Assembly: GCA_934229395.1 (NCBI GenBank)
Contig: CAKQDL010000027.1
Span: forward strand, 1-26,423
Direction: 5' to 3'
Length of the DNA: 26,423 nt
Source of the DNA: an uncultured Peptococcaceae bacterium
GTDB lineage: Bacteria; Bacillota; Peptococcia; Peptococcales; Peptococcaceae
The notes beneath the pieces were generated by a model, which did not search any database, had not been told where the DNA came from, and saw nothing but the letters and a program-made list of their open reading frames with translations. The translations under genes and the position numbers were made by a program. This document shows, in pieces, positions 1-6,882 of this stretch (the first letter of the stretch is position 1; each line of letters starts with the position of its first letter).

Positions 1-40
1 ACCCTTTTATATTATACCGCATTTCTGGGCTAAATACGCG

Positions 41-67
41 AAAAGGCCGCCGATTGGCGACCTTTTT
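41..67. terminator. Hairpin terminator, possibly bidirectional
   Basis: An inverted repeat has arms at 41-51 and 56-66 with a GATT loop. It is preceded by AAAA and followed by TTTTT. There is one mismatch on the plus strand, which becomes a G-U pair when the minus strand is transcribed. The gene it serves lies outside the window. Confidence 0.5.
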
Positions 68-296
68 CGACAAGCTGGCCTTCCCCCTTGAGGGGGAAGG
101 TGGATTTTTCACATGGTTTTCGTGAAAAATTCGGATGAGGGTGTGTTTTCACCGCACTTTGCAGCTAAACTGATTATTCGCGCTCCGCTCATACCCCTCA
201 TCCGTCGGCTACGCCGCCACCTTCCCCCCATGTGGGGAAGGCTCTTGCTATTCTCCAAATCTTTCTATTCACATACACGTTTCAGGTTTATCTACA
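63..296. repeat. Composite intergenic repeat R1
   Basis: This non-coding stretch is built of nested inverted repeats. Hairpins with CCTTCCCC/GGGGAAGG arms lie at 79-100 and 220-241, and another (TTTTTCAC/GTGAAAAA) at 105-129. The left motif GGATGAGGG returns inverted as CCCTCATCC near 196-204. Positions 220-296 match 25244-25320 at 71 of 77 bases by my count, ending in TCTACA in both, so this is a true interspersed repeat. Such CCTTCCCC-type intergenic repeats are common in Bacillota; whether they are mobile or structured RNAs is unknown. No gene is supported between 1 and 333. Confidence 0.7.
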
Positions 297-300
297 TACA

Positions 301-330
301 AAAACCCGCCAACAACACGCTGGCGGGTTT
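301..330 (-). terminator. Rho-independent terminator after the SBP remnant
   Basis: The arms AAACCCGCCA and TGGCGGGTTT enclose a 9-base loop (312-320). Read on the minus strand the stem is followed by a run of T, and it starts just past the stop codon of the substrate-binding protein remnant. The intact terminator suggests that the 3' half of that transcription unit is original. Confidence 0.85.
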
Positions 331-333
331 GCC

Positions 334-825
334 TTATTCCTTTGTAATGTCTGTGCCAAAATATTTTGCGGAAATTTCTGCTAGGGTGCCGTCCTCACGG
401 AGCTCTTCGAGGGCTTGGTTGATGGCTTGGCGCAAAGAATCGCTACTTTCTCCCTTAGGCAGGGGCATGGCGACGAGGGCGGCCTCGTCGGTGAGGGCGG
501 CTATCTTGAGCTGAGCGTCTGGATGAGCCTTCATGTAGTCGTAGAAGGTGACTTCGGCGTTTAGGGTGGCGTCTACGCGACCGGCTGTGAGGAGCTCAAT
601 AGTTTGGTTCAAATCATCCACGCCTGTGGTGGTGGCGCCATAGCTTCCGGCTAGGGTGGCGTAGGTGCTCGCAAGGGTATTAGCGGTGGTTTTTCCTTCT
701 AAATCCTCAAAGCTTTGGATGCCCTCGTCATCGCCTCTCACAATAATGGCGGTGCGGATGTAGCCATAAGGCTTCGAGAAATCGTATTTTTGGCTGCGCT
801 CTGCTGTCGTTTTTGTTTTGGTCAT
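334..825 (-). pseudogene. N-terminally truncated ABC transporter substrate-binding protein (amino acid/cystine type)
   Basis: The 163-residue frame carries only the second half of a family 3 solute-binding protein. The stretch ERSQKYDFSKPY corresponds to the conserved hinge segment (often ERxxKYDFSxPY), and the C-terminal lobe follows up to the end GTLAEISAKYFGTD. The signal peptide and roughly the first 100 residues of a normal protein of about 260 residues are missing. An in-frame stop lies two codons upstream of the ATG, and no ribosome binding site is visible. The first eight codons coincide with a copy of the GCTGTCG-T-rich terminator core (803-821), so the break probably lies there. Without a signal peptide it cannot act as a periplasmic or lipoprotein receptor. 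The family is clear; the ligand (polar amino acid or cystine) is a guess. Confidence 0.8.
803..821 (+). repeat. Half copy (D) of the GCTGTCG-T-rich terminator core
   Basis: GCTGTCGTTTTTGTTTTGG here equals the right stem arm and T-rich tail of the terminators at 2241-2260 and 9652-9671, except for one missing T. The left arm CGACAGC is absent. The copy coincides with the 5' break of the substrate-binding protein remnant. Confidence 0.55.
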
Positions 826-860
826 GTAAAGTTAAACGGCTTTTGCAAGCAATCTAGCAT

Positions 861-2108
861 CTATCTAACATAGTATTTTGTGCCTCGACCTTTTCCTTTG
901 CAATTAACATATCCCTTTTCCATCAATGCATTGACTAGGCGAATGGTCTTGGCTTTACTAAATCCAGTCAGCTTTACTAATTCGCTGCTTGCCAGCTGAG
1001 AGCCGTTCTTTAATGCATCAATAATTTTTCTTTCATCTGCTGTCACTTCGTAATTTGTGCTAAGTACTGGCAATTTCACAGAGATTACATTGTCTGAAAT
1101 ATTAAATTCCGGTTTTGCAGTTGCGTCTTTGTAGGATTCAAGAATACGTCTTACCCCTGTTCCGAACATTTCAATATAATGTAATCTGAAAAATACATTT
1201 CCTACAATTGGATTTCTCAGGCATGAAATTTCTCCATGAATGTACTCCTCTTTCGTAATGCCTTTTGGTAGCCCTCCCGGAGAAGTGATTTCAATATAAT
1301 CTTTAAACATTGCAATTCGAACATGCATATTCATAGCCCAATTTCGATGGACTAATGCATTTGCTATGGCTTCACGGAATGCAGCTTCTGGAATCATTTC
1401 AATGCTCTTTCTCTCCATTTCCGATATTTCTTCGTATTGATAATAACGTTTATATAGTTCTACTGCTTTGTCGTATTGTTTTAAAACCGATACCCTCGTA
1501 ACCGTTTCTCTTTCCATGATTTCACTGATGGAGCTCCCAAAACGAGCAATATCTACACCATAGAATTCGTTTTCATCAGCGAAAATTGCCGCTGCATTGT
1601 TATAATTTCCATCTTTGGCAACAAATCCTAAGGTTTTCAGTACATCATTAGAAAGGATTTCTATCGACATATACTTTTGCATTTTTTGTTCTAAAATATT
1701 GAAGCTTAATGTTTTTGTACCACACGACAATTCCTCAAAATACATATTTGATGCATCCAGTACCAGTTCCCTTAATTCAAACTGATCCACCTCTATAGAT
1801 GCCGTATCACTACGTCTATACGCTTTCCCCTTATACATATACGGGGTATAATTTCCTTTATGCACATACAATCTAACAATATTATCCTCGATACTTAAAT
1901 CAAAATCCGGCTTGGGCGAGATGCTATCATTGATTCTGTTTTCTATATCCAAGCAGGCCTTCTCCGGATTATTAATTCCGCAATATTTTCCATCATCGTC
2001 CACGCCAAACAGGATTTCTCCGTCATTGAAATTGGCAAATGCACTGACGGTTTTTAAAAAAGTATTTGTAATGTCTAATTTAAACTCTAGTGATTTATTT
2101 TCCTTCAT
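861..2108 (-). CDS. AlbA_2/HATPase-type (schlafen-like) putative transcriptional regulator
   Basis: The protein has 415 residues. The N-terminus (about 1-110) carries an AlbA_2/schlafen-like domain: SLEFK at the start and GEILFGVDDDG with the conserved glycines. The middle (about 235-330) resembles a HATPase_c_4 domain: EAIANALVHRNW, then GGLPKGI and the GTGVRRI motif. The C-terminus (about 355-415) is a winged-helix DNA-binding domain. Such proteins are usually annotated as ATP-binding regulators of unknown target; some lie near mobile or defence genes. The longest frame begins with GTG at 2117, but that codon overlaps the ribosome binding site GGGAGG (2117-2122), which sits 8 bases before the ATG at 2108, so I chose 2108. 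The gene is AT-rich compared with the core genes and stands alone between a terminator upstream and the broken transporter gene downstream. Confidence 0.82.
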   Translation of the reverse strand: MKENKSLEFKLDITNTFLKTVSAFANFNDGEILFGVDDDGKYCGINNPEKACLDIENRINDSISPKPDFDLSIEDNIVRLYVHKGNYTPYMYKGKAYRRSDTASIEVDQFELRELVLDASNMYFEELSCGTKTLSFNILEQKMQKYMSIEILSNDVLKTLGFVAKDGNYNNAAAIFADENEFYGVDIARFGSSISEIMERETVTRVSVLKQYDKAVELYKRYYQYEEISEMERKSIEMIPEAAFREAIANALVHRNWAMNMHVRIAMFKDYIEITSPGGLPKGITKEEYIHGEISCLRNPIVGNVFFRLHYIEMFGTGVRRILESYKDATAKPEFNISDNVISVKLPVLSTNYEVTADERKIIDALKNGSQLASSELVKLTGFSKAKTIRLVNALMEKGYVNCKGKGRGTKYYVR

Positions 2109-2137
2109 CTCCGGCACCTCCCGTTTTCGTTGTGATT

Positions 2138-2166
2138 ATCGTATCATTTAAAAAACGCAAATGCAA
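2138..2166 (-). promoter_or_regulatory. Putative promoter of the AlbA_2 regulator gene
   Basis: On the minus strand, TTGCAT (2161-2166) and TACGAT (2138-2143) are 17 bases apart, 30 bases upstream of the chosen start codon. The -35 box lies inside the stem of the upstream terminator. Confidence 0.45.
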
Positions 2167-2192
2167 CGTATTCCTTTTCGTTGCATTTGCGT
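2150..2192 (-). terminator. Minus-strand terminator, hairpin 1 of repeat copy A
   Basis: A perfect 14-bp stem has arms at 2155-2168 and 2179-2192 with a 10-base loop. On the minus strand it is followed by TTTTTT. It would end transcription of the operon 2376-4626 before the AlbA_2 gene. Confidence 0.85.
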
Positions 2193-2224
2193 CTCTACTA
2201 ACGTCCGCATAGGACGCGACCAAG

Positions 2225-2260
2225 CGACAGCTATCCCTTGGCTGTCGTTTTTGTTTTTGG
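2225..2260 (+). terminator. Plus-strand terminator, conserved hairpin of repeat copy A
   Basis: The stem CGACAGC (2225-2231) / GCTGTCG (2241-2247) is followed by TTTTTGTTTTTGG. Positions 2235-2260 are identical to 9646-9671 over 26 bases. A smaller hairpin (CGTCC/GGACG) lies just upstream around 2204-2218. No plus-strand gene precedes it, so its role as an ordinary terminator is unclear. Confidence 0.7.
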
Positions 2261-2298
2261 AGGAACATATAACTAGCTATATTGAAATGCTATTATCT

Positions 2299-2326
2299 AC
2301 TGAAGAATCTACAATGATTCTTCAGT
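2299..2326. repeat. Perfect 11-bp stem-loop without a T tail
   Basis: The arms ACTGAAGAATC (2299-2309) and GATTCTTCAGT (2316-2326) enclose a 6-base loop. It lies just downstream of the unknown gene ending at 2376. Neither strand has a T run, so it may be an mRNA 3'-end stabiliser or a protein-binding site rather than a terminator. Confidence 0.45.
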
Positions 2327-2375
2327 TAACGTGTTTTCGCTCGATTATGAACCGGCATTATCTTCATTAATTTTC

Positions 2376-3317
2376 TTAGCACCAGATATTATAATAATAA
2401 TTTAATGTCGTATTTAGGTTTCTGTTTTTGTACTTATCTTGCGTTTCACCAATCAACTGTTCAAACTCTTCTTTGTTGGCATCCGATTTCATGGTATAAA
2501 GATATGCGATTAATGCCATGTAATCTTCATTCATTTTTTCTGCTATGTCTTTATCAAATTCGTCCAAGCTTAAATATAACTCTTTTGCAAAGTTGAAGTA
2601 ATATATTTTTTTGTAAATCGGAGACACTTGTTTCCCCTTTGAAATAAGTTCAATGCGTCTCGCCAAAACTTTTTCATAAACTGCATTGGTGTAATATTTT
2701 AATGTTTTCCCTTCATAATATGCAAAGCCGGACAGTAATCTTTTCATATTTGTTTTTGGGCGGATTCTATCCCTTGAGAAATCGCTTTCTCGTTTCACCC
2801 AATCCAAATTTTGGTAATATTCATCAACAGACAAAATATTTTTTTCATAAGCTAAATGAACAATTCCCGAGAACAACTCAAGGGTATCTTCATTAAAGCA
2901 CCCCTCTAAATTACAACGTATTTTGTCCAAATCATTTTTTGCCTTATTATTTATGCTTTCTAAACCAATATTTCGAAGTTTAATTAAAACATGTTTGGGA
3001 TATTTTTTTTCTAATTCATGTGCAAATTCCAACTTAAGTTGTTGCTGAATGCTTTCTTTTTCACCTGAATTGATTCGCATTCTTATTACTTTACTTTCAA
3101 TATTTGTTGGAAACATATTTTTTGCTCGACACAATTCATAGTGTGCGATTGTTTTTTCTCTCATACCACTAACGTAACAGTGTCTAGACCCATTTTCTAA
3201 ATATACAAAACCGAATAGCGCAAATTCATCATCGTAAGCACCCAATTCTAAAAGCGCTGCGTATTGCATCGCACAGATCTTATCGTGATTGTCTTCTCTT
3301 TCGCCTGGTTGCAACAT
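2376..3317 (-). CDS. Protein of unknown function, last gene of the zinc-ribbon/ABC operon
   Basis: I do not recognise this 313-residue protein. It is charged and mostly helical-looking, with no signal peptide, no membrane segment and no familiar catalytic motif. The N-terminal third contains a compact segment (LFGFVYLEN, then YVSGMREKTIAHYE), and the rest is lysine- and tyrosine-rich. The ATG at 3317 has a weak GAGATGAT ribosome binding site about 4-5 bases away. Only 24 bases separate it from the stop of the ABC ATPase gene upstream, so the two are probably co-transcribed, and the strong terminator at 2150-2192 ends the unit. The gene is AT-rich. A cytoplasmic role tied to the ATPase is inference from position only. 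Confidence 0.7.
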   Translation of the reverse strand: MLQPGEREDNHDKICAMQYAALLELGAYDDEFALFGFVYLENGSRHCYVSGMREKTIAHYELCRAKNMFPTNIESKVIRMRINSGEKESIQQQLKLEFAHELEKKYPKHVLIKLRNIGLESINNKAKNDLDKIRCNLEGCFNEDTLELFSGIVHLAYEKNILSVDEYYQNLDWVKRESDFSRDRIRPKTNMKRLLSGFAYYEGKTLKYYTNAVYEKVLARRIELISKGKQVSPIYKKIYYFNFAKELYLSLDEFDKDIAEKMNEDYMALIAYLYTMKSDANKEEFEQLIGETQDKYKNRNLNTTLNYYYNIWC

Positions 3318-3341
3318 AATATCATCTCATTTCAACTATAT

Positions 3342-4154
3342 TCAAACGATCTCTGTTATTTTGGTTTCTGTTTTCAATTTTGCTACATACCGACCATCCT
3401 GCTGCACGATTTCAATATCATGCCCGAAATAGTCCGACAATCCTTCAGTTGTTAGAATATCTGCCGTTTTACCCATATGGCAGACCTTACCTTCTTTTAG
3501 CATAATGCAATTTTCAAAAATAGGTAAAATTTCTTCAACATAGTGCGTAACATAGAGTGCCGTAATACCTCTTTCTTGGACAAGCTTGGTAATTGTTTCA
3601 AGCATGTACTCTCGTGCCATAACATCTAAACCATTACCTGGTTCATCTAAAACAAGTATTTCCGGACTCGATATTAGAGCGCGAGCAATCATTACGCTCT
3701 GTCGTTCACCCTTACTCATCGTGCTAAAAATTTGATTTTCTTTCTTCTCAAGATGAAGTTCTTTCATAAGGTTAAGTGCTTTTTTCATATCATAATTACT
3801 TACATTACCACTTACACCTAATGTTCCAAATAGGCCGCTTAAGACAATATTAATAGCTGTTTCATTATAGTAGTATCTATCAAAAAACGAACTTGATACC
3901 CAACCTATCTTTTTTCTTAGTTCCAACGTGTTATCCTTATTATATTTCTCGCCGAAAACTTTTACAGAACCACTGCTTTCTTCAGTAAAACCTGCAATAA
4001 TACTCAATAGTGATGTTTTACCACTCCCGTTTAATCCAAAAACCAACCAGTTGCTGCCTTTTTCTACCGTCCAGTTGATATTGGCTAAAATATAATGGTT
4101 CCCATGTACGCTACATAGGTTCTCGACTTCGATTAGTTTTTTATCAGAGTCCAC
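3342..4154 (-). CDS. Stand-alone ABC transporter-type ATPase (ModF/YlmA-like)
   Basis: This 270-residue nucleotide-binding domain shows Walker A GLNGSGKTS, signature MSKGERQ, Walker B ILVLDEP and the switch histidine in VTHYVEE. The region after Walker A (GFTEESSG, later KKIGWVSSS) resembles the COG1119 group (ModF/PhrA/YlmA), many members of which lack a matching permease. No membrane partner lies nearby, so it may not be a transporter subunit. The frame stays open to an ATG at 4184, but AGGAGGT (4163-4169) lies exactly 8 bases before a GTG at 4154, which overlaps the end of the zinc-ribbon gene. I take GTG 4154 as the start, implying translational coupling. The ATPase family is certain; the biological role is not. 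Confidence 0.85.
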   Translation of the reverse strand: MDSDKKLIEVENLCSVHGNHYILANINWTVEKGSNWLVFGLNGSGKTSLLSIIAGFTEESSGSVKVFGEKYNKDNTLELRKKIGWVSSSFFDRYYYNETAINIVLSGLFGTLGVSGNVSNYDMKKALNLMKELHLEKKENQIFSTMSKGERQSVMIARALISSPEILVLDEPGNGLDVMAREYMLETITKLVQERGITALYVTHYVEEILPIFENCIMLKEGKVCHMGKTADILTTEGLSDYFGHDIEIVQQDGRYVAKLKTETKITEIV

Positions 4155-4626
4155 TTTTAACGACCTCCTGTAGCTCTTCGTCAAGCTCCTCTAATTCATC
4201 TAGATTCAACTGCAAATCTTCACTAGAAATGCTCTTATCCATTTCGATTGGATATTTAAAGCCATCCAAATCGATATAGCCAACACCTTTAAAAGCCCAA
4301 TCAATGATTTCGCAAACTTTTGCTACATTCATTCGTTCTTTGGTCGTATTTTCGTCTAAATCTGGATAATAGTCACAACCAAATTCATCAACATAGTATT
4401 TTGCCATATGATAAATTTCTGGTTCTACACCATATTCAATTCGATTACAATGCTCGCAAAAAATTTCAATGCGTGGTTCTACAATATTGTTATACACAAT
4501 CTGTCTTAGGCGCAAATTACTACCGCAATATTTGCAAACACAACGTCTTGATCTTTGTCGCAAAGCAACAACACGTGGAGATACCATTAAATTTTTAATG
4601 CATTTTTCTACATCATAACTGGCCAT
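4144..4626 (-). CDS. Small zinc-ribbon protein of unknown function
   Basis: The protein has 160 residues. It has a likely zinc site made of C29-x-C31-x2-C34 (CVCKYCGSN) and C57-x2-C60 (CEHCNRIE), about 25 residues apart as in treble-clef or ribbon folds. The C-terminal tail is very acidic (NLDELEELDEELQEV). The first ATG at 4635 touches the AAAGGA ribosome binding site; the ATG at 4626 lies 9 bases from it and is preferred. Its last codons overlap the GTG start of the ABC ATPase, so the two proteins are likely made together. It sits 117 bases downstream of the phosphodiesterase-like gene, beyond a hairpin. I know no named family for it; binding of nucleic acid or protein is plausible. Confidence 0.75.
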   Translation of the reverse strand: MASYDVEKCIKNLMVSPRVVALRQRSRRCVCKYCGSNLRLRQIVYNNIVEPRIEIFCEHCNRIEYGVEPEIYHMAKYYVDEFGCDYYPDLDENTTKERMNVAKVCEIIDWAFKGVGYIDLDGFKYPIEMDKSISSEDLQLNLDELEELDEELQEVVKSGL

Positions 4627-4664
4627 ATAAATCATTCCTTTATATAAATAACATGTAAGACAAC

Positions 4665-4715
4665 AAAAGAATAGATATGTTGCAAGTCTTTACCGCTGCA
4701 CATATCTATCCTTTT
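4665..4715 (-). terminator. Terminator after the phosphodiesterase gene
   Basis: A near-perfect stem is centred on ATAGATATGT (4671-4680) and ACATATCTAT (4700-4709). It extends outward through A-rich and T-rich flanks. On the minus strand it ends in CTTTTGTTG. It may only partly block read-through into the zinc-ribbon gene, which has no convincing promoter of its own. Confidence 0.6.
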
Positions 4716-4742
4716 CATTTTCAATTAATACTTCATTTTAGA

Positions 4743-6797
4743 TTAAAGTTCTTCGGTAAGGATTTGATACATTGGCGCCCCATCGCAATTTGCTGGGAAT
4801 CTTACATTCGCCATCATTGCACACATGGTAGGTGCAACGTCAACTTGACGAAGTACGCGATCAGTGGTTTGACCTTCCTTGATACCTTGGCCTGCAGCAA
4901 TAAAGATTGGAGAAAGTGAGGTGCCTCTTTCACCATAGTTGGTGCAAAGACCATCGGTATGGTCAAAGTTGTAGCCTTCTGCATTTGCAGTAAAGATATC
5001 ACCAGCGGTGTCACCGCCATAACCAAAGAATACGGCGTCTTTATTTCTAAGTGCCACCGCAAGTACACGCTTACCTGTTACAGGATGCTTATACCCATAC
5101 AAATCTGTGATAATTTGTTCTTCAAGTTCATACTTATCTTCTGGATCAACAATACCGTGAGGAGAACGCCCCTTTAAGTTAATCCAAATGTTACCGCCTT
5201 GTTCAGCAATCGCTCTGGTTTTTGTCCAGTCAATCTTTTTGGTCTTGTTGCCGTTTTCATCGAGTTGCATAACAGTGTAACCCAATTCTTCCATCAAACC
5301 AATGTTAATACCGCACATGTCACCAATTTCTGGTGGTTGATGGGCAGGGCAAACAAGTGCGTGGTCGGAAGTAACCATAATGGTCCAACCCTCGTCTAGA
5401 TAATGCAAGAATGCACCAATATATCTATCGCAAAGATCGTATACACGCATCATCCATTCTTCGATTTCATCTTCGGTAAACTTATTCCAGCCTTGGTCTT
5501 TCAAGTAACGAATAAAGGTGTGAACCATCAAATCGCAACCGTGCCAGTGAGAAAAGATAACTTCGATGTCATCCTTTTCAATCATGTAATGCATTGCTTT
5601 AATGTACCAGTCAGCAGCATGTTCCCAGCAAAGAAGTTGGATTAATTGGTTGGTTGGGTTTTGACCGTAGAATTGTGCAGTTGGAGGATATGGACCAACA
5701 TTTTCCATAAGTTCCTTATGCAACCACTTTGGATGGATAACCGAATCGTCATCCAAGGATGCACAGCTAGAGAAGTATAATTGTACATTGGAACCATCTT
5801 CAGCAATATCAATTGCATAGATATCACGTACGCAAGTTACCTTCTTTTCTCCTTGGTAGCCTTCATCGATGTAGTCTCTGTAGAATTCTTTGTCCTTAAC
5901 AACAACGAGTGGTTCTACATCTTTTTTTGTTTTATACAATGCAATACGATCATACTTACCTTCTTCATTCTTCAAGACAAGACCATAACGACGAATCAAA
6001 CCATTGCAGAAGATAACTGCAAATTCAAGGGCATCTTCTGGAGCGTTTGTCCAACCTTCTGCAGGGCGGAGGTAGCTCTTGCAAATATCATAGTTTTGTG
6101 GGAAACGACCTACACCTACGCCCCAACCTTCATTAATGTCCTTAACAATACTCAGTGGTTGAACATCGTTACTAATGGCTACACCCTTTGCAACGTCTGT
6201 TTTTGATGCTAGATCTGCTGAAAGACCTTCTGGAAGTTTTTCAACCATACATGGAGCATCAGTTTCTGCAGCAGCACCTGGTAGCCATTCTACAGTTTCT
6301 ACTTCTTTTCTAGCACCAAAGAAGAAGTTACCTTGTACATAGAATGCAGCCATACCCGGAGTACCAGGAACAGTACCGTCTACAACAAAGAGGTTTTCAC
6401 TATCAGAGGTTGGAGGCCAAGCACCACCTGGCCAGTGCATAACGAGGGTCTTTTTACCAGCTTCTGCAAAGCAGTTCCATGCTTGTTCTGCTTTTACAAC
6501 GCGGGAGTCAAGGTTATAGGTTTTACCTTCCATGCCTTCTTGGTCAAAACCAAAGAATTGGCAAATACCATGAGTATAAGAATAGGCGCCGGTTGAAAGA
6601 GTGGTCCATCCTGGAGGTGTTACTGGTGCGCACCCACCAAGAAGTGTTAAATCTTCTCGTTGGCAGCCACGTTCAATAAGTTTTTTGAAGTTTGGCATTC
6701 TACCAGCATCTACCATTTTTTTAGTATAGCGAGGATCTAACCCATCTATACCTAACACCATGATTTTTTCAGTCAAATTTTTGTTACGTAAAGTCAT
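4743..6797 (-). CDS. Large type I phosphodiesterase/nucleotide pyrophosphatase-like hydrolase (alkaline phosphatase superfamily)
   Basis: This 684-residue cytoplasmic protein belongs to the alkaline phosphatase superfamily, which uses two bound metals. The first metal ligand is D18 in VLGIDGLDP. T60 in VTPPGWTTLSTG is the probable nucleophile by position relative to the TFPN motif of nucleotide pyrophosphatases. SHWHGCDLMVH and TSDHALVCPAH supply further Asp/His ligands. It has no signal peptide, so the substrate must be inside the cell. The downstream genes and the adjacent anion transporter upstream (gap 85 bases) suggest that it splits an imported organic phosphate, phosphonate or sulfate ester. 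It is much longer than phosphonoacetate hydrolase (about 410 residues), mainly through inserts between residues 150 and 400. The ribosome binding site AAAGGA lies upstream of the ATG. The substrate is unknown. Confidence 0.85.
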   Translation of the reverse strand: MTLRNKNLTEKIMVLGIDGLDPRYTKKMVDAGRMPNFKKLIERGCQREDLTLLGGCAPVTPPGWTTLSTGAYSYTHGICQFFGFDQEGMEGKTYNLDSRVVKAEQAWNCFAEAGKKTLVMHWPGGAWPPTSDSENLFVVDGTVPGTPGMAAFYVQGNFFFGARKEVETVEWLPGAAAETDAPCMVEKLPEGLSADLASKTDVAKGVAISNDVQPLSIVKDINEGWGVGVGRFPQNYDICKSYLRPAEGWTNAPEDALEFAVIFCNGLIRRYGLVLKNEEGKYDRIALYKTKKDVEPLVVVKDKEFYRDYIDEGYQGEKKVTCVRDIYAIDIAEDGSNVQLYFSSCASLDDDSVIHPKWLHKELMENVGPYPPTAQFYGQNPTNQLIQLLCWEHAADWYIKAMHYMIEKDDIEVIFSHWHGCDLMVHTFIRYLKDQGWNKFTEDEIEEWMMRVYDLCDRYIGAFLHYLDEGWTIMVTSDHALVCPAHQPPEIGDMCGINIGLMEELGYTVMQLDENGNKTKKIDWTKTRAIAEQGGNIWINLKGRSPHGIVDPEDKYELEEQIITDLYGYKHPVTGKRVLAVALRNKDAVFFGYGGDTAGDIFTANAEGYNFDHTDGLCTNYGERGTSLSPIFIAAGQGIKEGQTTDRVLRQVDVAPTMCAMMANVRFPANCDGAPMYQILTEEL

Positions 6798-6852
6798 TGT
6801 CTTTCATCCTTTCTTCACTTCATTATCACTTTTTATTTATAATTTGTTCTGC

Positions 6853-6880
6853 ATTGTAAGCTAGAGCAATTTTATAACAA
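6853..6880 (-). promoter_or_regulatory. Weak candidate promoter for the hydrolase gene
   Basis: On the minus strand, TTGTTA (6875-6880) and TACAAT (6853-6858) are 16 bases apart in the gap after the transporter gene. No terminator separates the two genes, so read-through is equally likely. Confidence 0.3.
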
Positions 6881-6882
6881 TT

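Noticed and set aside
113..514. Plus-strand ORF of 133 codons at the left end
   Set aside because: It runs through the hairpins of repeat R1 and then antisense to the substrate-binding protein remnant.
2155..2260. Integron attC-like or IS200/IS605-end hairpins
   Set aside because: No integrase or Y1 transposase is present, attC core sites are not visible, and T runs fit terminators better.
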